Part shown: piece after piece, positions 38,901 through 41,639 of the stretch
How positions within the stretch are numbered: the first letter of the stretch is position 1
How the letters are laid out: the number at the start of each line of letters is the position of its first letter
Source of the DNA: a virus
Direction: 5' to 3' (one strand)
Virus record (IMG/VR): IMGVR_UViG_3300032088_000019
Coordinates: 1-41,639 of that record
DNA length: 41,639 bases
Notes under the pieces: generated by a model
What the model was told of the DNA's origin: nothing
What the model saw: only the letters and a program-made list of their open reading frames with translations
Databases searched by the model: none
Translations under genes and position numbers: made by a program

Positions 38901-41639
38901 ATGCTGCTGAGAAAGCTGCTGAAGCTGCTAAAACTTTGGCGCTTCTTAAAGGGGAAAAGGGTCTTAGGACTAGCTTGAAAGTAAAGCTCTCTGAACTAGC
39001 TACCGGCTACCAAAACCGCAGAAAGAAACTTAATGCTGAGCTTGCAGCCCTAAAAGAAGCTCCGAGTACCACTGAGAATATGGCGGCTCAAGGTGAAGCT
39101 AGACAAGAAATCGAAGCCATTGCCCTCGCCATTGATGACGCTAAAAGACTGGTAAACGCATTAAATATGAATGTCGCTACGCAGAAGCAGAATCAGGCGA
39201 AGTACGATGCTAAGCAAAAGCGGGATATAGCGGATGAGAAAACTCTTAGGGGGTACGTCCAACGTAAGAGGGGAGACATTAGAAAGAATATAGCTAAATA
39301 CATAGAAGCTTACAAAGCAGCTGTTAGTGATGGCGAGACTGCTGCCTATGACTTAGATGGTGCACTGGAACTAGCCGAAGAGACTGTTGGATTTAACCCT
39401 AAAGTCCCTGCCGGTACGCCACCCGACAAGGTAGCCGAAGAATCTGCGAAGATTAAAAATAAAAACAAGCAGGCTGAAGTTGCAAACATACTCGTAGCTT
39501 ACAAAAAAGTTATAGATAGAGCTAAGCGACAGGTTGCTATACGTAAGTATGTTGCAAAAGCTAATGATGGCACTGGTAAAGCGATAACTAGAGCGAATAG
39601 CAGAGCTAGGGCTGTGGCGCTACTCCAAGCAGAGAAAAAGTATCCCTTAGATTCACCTGAAACCTATGCCGATGTGGAGATGACCGATATTACAGCGGAA
39701 GACTTCTATGAATCTTTCGGTAAAGGAAAACAAAAGGGCGACTACCAACCCTTGGAAGCATTGGCTAGGTCGCTTGGCGTAGACCCCAACCCTAGCCTCG
39801 CAGGAACTAGCCGCGCTCAGACAGAGGCAGATGGTGGGATTAAAACCACGGTAGCCAAGGGTTCAAAAACTAACACTAGAGGTAAGGGTGGCGCTGACGT
39901 TGGGAAAGACTATCGAAAAATGGCAGAGCAAGTGTTTAACACGCTCGCTGATGTAGACCCAACTGTAAACATACAAAACCTAACGTCCTCAAAAAAGGCA
40001 AAGAGAGCTGCTGAGAAAGCTGCGGCTAGAGAAGGCGTTACCAGCACAGCAGTTACTCCGACTGGTAAGCCTAGAAAGCAAACGACTCAGGATAGACTTA
40101 TTGCAGCAATCACTCGTAGGAGTGAACGGGAAGCTAGCCGAGCCGCTAAGCAGAAGGCAGCAGCACGCAAGGCGAAGGGTAAAAAGAAACCTGCAGGGTT
40201 GAAGTTTAAGGACGGCAAGCAACTTACTCCTAAACAGCGAAAACAAATAGCGGCAAATAAAAATAAAGAAAGAAAGGCGAAGAGAGAGGCTGAGCTAGAA
40301 GCAGAGCGTTTCCCTGTAGTAGACCAGCCGCGACAACGTGACAGTGACCTCTATCCTCCTCAAGTAGACCAGCCTCAGCCTGCAGTGGGTCCAGATGGAC
40401 GTACCAACTACTTTCCAAAGCTCGATGACTCTACACCTAGAGTAGAAGTATTAGATGTAATAGTTGAAGAGGTTCCAAAAATAGTAAGCGATGTCGAAGT
40501 AGAGTATTCAACCGTTGGTCCTGTATCGAGCGATGTTACTAAGGTAACTAAAGCTGCTATGCGTAAGCTGGTGGAACTAGCCGGTTACGTAGACGCTACG
40601 GGACCTGATGCAGCCCTGTATAACCTTATTAATAAAGCGGCAGCGGCAGCGAAAAAACTTGATGGTCTTGCCTATACTTCAGATAGCAGAGAAGCAGTTG
40701 AACTAGACTTTTATAATAAGATTGCTGCAGTAGAGGACCTACTAGCTACTAATAAGTACACTAAGCTAAATAAGAATGTAGGTAAAGATACAGATACAGG
40801 TACAGATACAGATACAGATACAGATACAGGTACAGATACAGAAGCTGAGCCTGAAGCTTATCGACCTTACACACCCGTGCCTACCGCTGAAGCTCAGAGA
40901 ATAATAGCAGCCTCTAAGAAAAAGAAAGAAGAAGAAGAAGCAGCCGCAGCCGCTAAGGAAGCAGCCGATAAAAAAAAAGTAGCAGCCGCTAAGAAGAAGG
41001 AAGCAGCCGCTAAGAAAGCAGCCGCTAAGGAAGCAGCCGCTGAGAAAGCAGCAGCTAAGAAGAAAGAAGAAGAAGAAGAAGCAGCAGCTAAGAAGGAAGC
41101 TGAGAAAAAGCCTATTGCTGAACAGGTAGAAGCACCCCTTACTGAGCGGGCACTTACTAAAGAAGAGATAGAAGAAGCTGTCGCAGCTACTGAAGCCAAT
41201 GAGTCCCTACCGCATATAATAAACATTATCACAGGGGACTTTAGTTCAGATAAACTGACTAAGTATCTATCAATACCTAAAAAGTCTCAGAAGGTACTGC
41301 TGAAGTACCTGAAGCTTGCGGAAGACGGTGACGTTAGGGACCTTAAAGGAGTACTGAATGAGTTTTATGAATCATTGCCTGATACCCACCCTTACAAAGC
41401 TATCCTTAAGGTGTCAATTGACAACCTACCCGCAGTCACAATCACTTTCGGTAGAAAGGGGAAAGAACTTGCTCCATACACTCTTGGAAGACTTTCCCGC
41501 TGGGGGGCAGCGCTCACTAAAACGTACACTTTCCGTTCCCCGGGTCGCGCTGGGGATATTTCACTAAACCCTTTCTCCGATTTTATAAAGAGCCAGAGAA
41601 TTCGGGCTGCAGGTGTTGAAGGTGGGAGTGCTGATGCAA
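35942..41639 (+). CDS. Giant internal virion / polyvalent-like protein, C-terminus beyond window
   Basis: The frame is open from TTG 35942 (overlapping the preceding stop as TTGA) to the right edge, 1,899 codons without a stop. Residues 60-130 are Trp-rich and polar (SWVRGWERGTMSLDMMMGDS). About 189-228 and 275-295 are Gly/Ala hydrophobic segments (GTVAGIGTGVVAGSAIGGAL) like those of ejection proteins. The remainder alternates globular helical parts with low-complexity Ala/Glu/Lys and short tandem repeats. Two QxD(L/M)F-PEG motifs lie near 425 and 445. Size and position fit a T7 gp16-like ejection protein or a polyvalent protein with enzyme domains further on; no enzyme domain is visible in this part. 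Confidence 0.75.
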   Translation, partial: MSTPRSAIHNPSKVYGGGPGMDEFSARERVDQRREERGIPTGVAAQGIPVLKGSGEPSAVAIEGENQAQSMREAISAAAAKVAKNTPDLNKLDSNNKDWWGSDTWNSWVRGWERGTMSLDMMMGDSSELAEQFTNIERHKMSAEDQESVQEWMDAEGWGGKGKVMLQNLDAISNFAIESLAQSVPALGARIFAPIAMGAMGSAAAPIAGTVAGIGTGVVAGSAIGGALDGLNEWSGVITEEMTDAGVDLTSEAEVAAFLMDPSKMGPASVKGAKKGAMIALASALGLGVAGKVFKAVNPVTKIGKAATGALETMVVLPAIDVAGEAASIKAMGEDITGQEEEVLLEYFAGAPTNIVQTAIGVNEARKDVPPSGIPPSGIPPSGNVPDLGSPEDPTSTPNASTGADAEAAALGARTGQDTTKQTQQDLFPEGPEPEPLTGGSQTDMFPEGPEPATAQPTAGAAPTATAAPTDTGIPQEEVDAQAAAVAKATEKANADADAAAAAEAAEGELLDAEAEAEAEAEAEETPTLPPQANRIEIIQNDIEKTRLGLAGEVGSGISTDASGNSVKPKLNDKKQQFVSLLKNLQDMLDDATAVSGDTAKALRTKLDLVAQQLGYPTWDTLRTLNNKGEAPNLTIPKMKAAMSSIDAAYNTLSESGIQLPERVSASPGRPTKGGGYAAAVGGLPKPTQRQDDAPAQGLPTDDTSLVDGSLAPNSGKYLTPFMGKYTGVVLNGKRLLEKTIGASTPADLIRASYAELDALVDGLTGEKKEAVLNKMYDYAAVLQTKEGANALIGEGSNKLAVGTILAAGRNKLGSTPTSTPTSTPASTPASTAAASAAKRAAEKAAAEKAAERDAEIAEIVGEEEEAIEGGEQLGEDEEAEAPVAVPPREPKQVVRGTEKIYVGNDLTEYTAGTLNDHLKGLLKIASAGMMGGMKLTGGNISDINAEIQAVILEVESREVKYQAALDKVSALRSSGLNSPEEVQAGNAAEKAAEAAKTLALLKGEKGLRTSLKVKLSELATGYQNRRKKLNAELAALKEAPSTTENMAAQGEARQEIEAIALAIDDAKRLVNALNMNVATQKQNQAKYDAKQKRDIADEKTLRGYVQRKRGDIRKNIAKYIEAYKAAVSDGETAAYDLDGALELAEETVGFNPKVPAGTPPDKVAEESAKIKNKNKQAEVANILVAYKKVIDRAKRQVAIRKYVAKANDGTGKAITRANSRARAVALLQAEKKYPLDSPETYADVEMTDITAEDFYESFGKGKQKGDYQPLEALARSLGVDPNPSLAGTSRAQTEADGGIKTTVAKGSKTNTRGKGGADVGKDYRKMAEQVFNTLADVDPTVNIQNLTSSKKAKRAAEKAAAREGVTSTAVTPTGKPRKQTTQDRLIAAITRRSEREASRAAKQKAAARKAKGKKKPAGLKFKDGKQLTPKQRKQIAANKNKERKAKREAELEAERFPVVDQPRQRDSDLYPPQVDQPQPAVGPDGRTNYFPKLDDSTPRVEVLDVIVEEVPKIVSDVEVEYSTVGPVSSDVTKVTKAAMRKLVELAGYVDATGPDAALYNLINKAAAAAKKLDGLAYTSDSREAVELDFYNKIAAVEDLLATNKYTKLNKNVGKDTDTGTDTDTDTDTGTDTEAEPEAYRPYTPVPTAEAQRIIAASKKKKEEEEAAAAAKEAADKKKVAAAKKKEAAAKKAAAKEAAAEKAAAKKKEEEEEAAAKKEAEKKPIAEQVEAPLTERALTKEEIEEAVAATEANESLPHIINIITGDFSSDKLTKYLSIPKKSQKVLLKYLKLAEDGDVRDLKGVLNEFYESLPDTHPYKAILKVSIDNLPAVTITFGRKGKELAPYTLGRLSRWGAALTKTYTFRSPGRAGDISLNPFSDFIKSQRIRAAGVEGGSADA
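37047..37090 (+). repeat. 15-bp tandem repeat, three copies
   Basis: TACCTCCTTCAGGTA-type unit three times inside the giant ORF, encoding PPSGI repeats. In frame, so copy-number change would not break the protein. Confidence 0.8.
37478..37515 (+). repeat. GCTGAA hexamer repeat
   Basis: About six consecutive GCTGAA units encoding alternating Ala-Glu in the giant ORF. Several further GCTGAA and GCTGCT units lie within 100 bp. Confidence 0.8.
38385..38437 (+). repeat. 12-bp tandem repeat, four copies
   Basis: ACACCTACATCT units (two as ACACCTGCATCT) encoding Ser-Thr-Pro-Thr/Ala, a linker in the giant ORF. The reverse strand is equally open and codes Arg-Cys runs, an artefact of the repeat. Confidence 0.8.
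40787..40841 (+). repeat. GATACA hexamer repeat
   Basis: About nine units of GATACA or GGTACA encoding Asp-Thr and Gly-Thr, a flexible acidic linker within the giant ORF shortly before a Lys/Glu/Ala-rich predicted helix (40915-41110). Confidence 0.8.

Noticed and set aside
1-41639. Integrase, transposase or CI-type repressor
   Set aside because: No such motifs seen on either strand in this window; absence elsewhere in the genome cannot be judged.

Overview
The window is one segment of a tailed double-stranded DNA phage genome (or a closely related prophage or metagenomic phage contig). It carries no ribosomal or tRNA genes and almost no gaps between genes. It contains a near-complete virion assembly order: terminase, portal, scaffold, major capsid, neck and nozzle proteins, internal virion proteins. 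I see no tape-measure, sheath or long-tail tube gene, while nozzle-like and internal (ejection) proteins are present, so a short-tailed, podovirus-like particle is the best inference. Base composition is moderate and shows no sharp break by eye. The host cannot be named; the sigma70-type promoters and Shine-Dalgarno sites fit a proteobacterium. No integrase or CI-type repressor is in view, but both ends of the window are cut inside genes, so lifestyle is undecided.

Layout. Positions 1-13198 are read almost entirely leftward. They hold a PD-(D/E)XK nuclease (cut by the left edge), a DUF3310 protein and a family A DNA polymerase. Next come three unrecognised genes, then a VWA/metallopeptidase-like protein, a DUF3150-like protein and a MoxR-type AAA+ ATPase, and finally a string of small unknown genes. 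One SGNH/GDSL esterase gene (2798-4435) is inserted here on the opposite strand. Two gene-free stretches (12051-12640 and 13199-13800) flank a single gene at the transcription switch. They are rich in inverted repeats, iteron-like repeats and one good promoter, so they are the natural candidates for the replication and control region.

From 13801 rightward everything but two genes is on the plus strand. In order: a ribbon-helix-helix regulator overlapping a putative small terminase gene; a lysis group (membrane protein, T7-lysozyme-type amidase carrying an EF-hand-like loop, second membrane protein, holin, small lipoprotein); a run of very basic low-complexity proteins; and the large terminase. 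A two-gene inverted fibre-like insert (19993-21293) follows, then portal, small repeat proteins, scaffold and capsid. After a terminator-like hairpin come the neck proteins, collar-type fibre proteins, nozzle, two internal virion proteins, and a giant ORF (at least 1,899 codons) that runs off the right edge.

The most unusual points are: a duplicated plus inverted sequence block shared by the AAA+ ATPase gene and an unknown gene; the AAA+/DUF3150/VWA cassette with its three unknown companions; a family of similar hairpins in successive intergenic gaps; a portal gene whose promoter sits so close that the mRNA may be leaderless; and the giant repeat-rich ORF. All calls were made by reading motifs. 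No database search was run.
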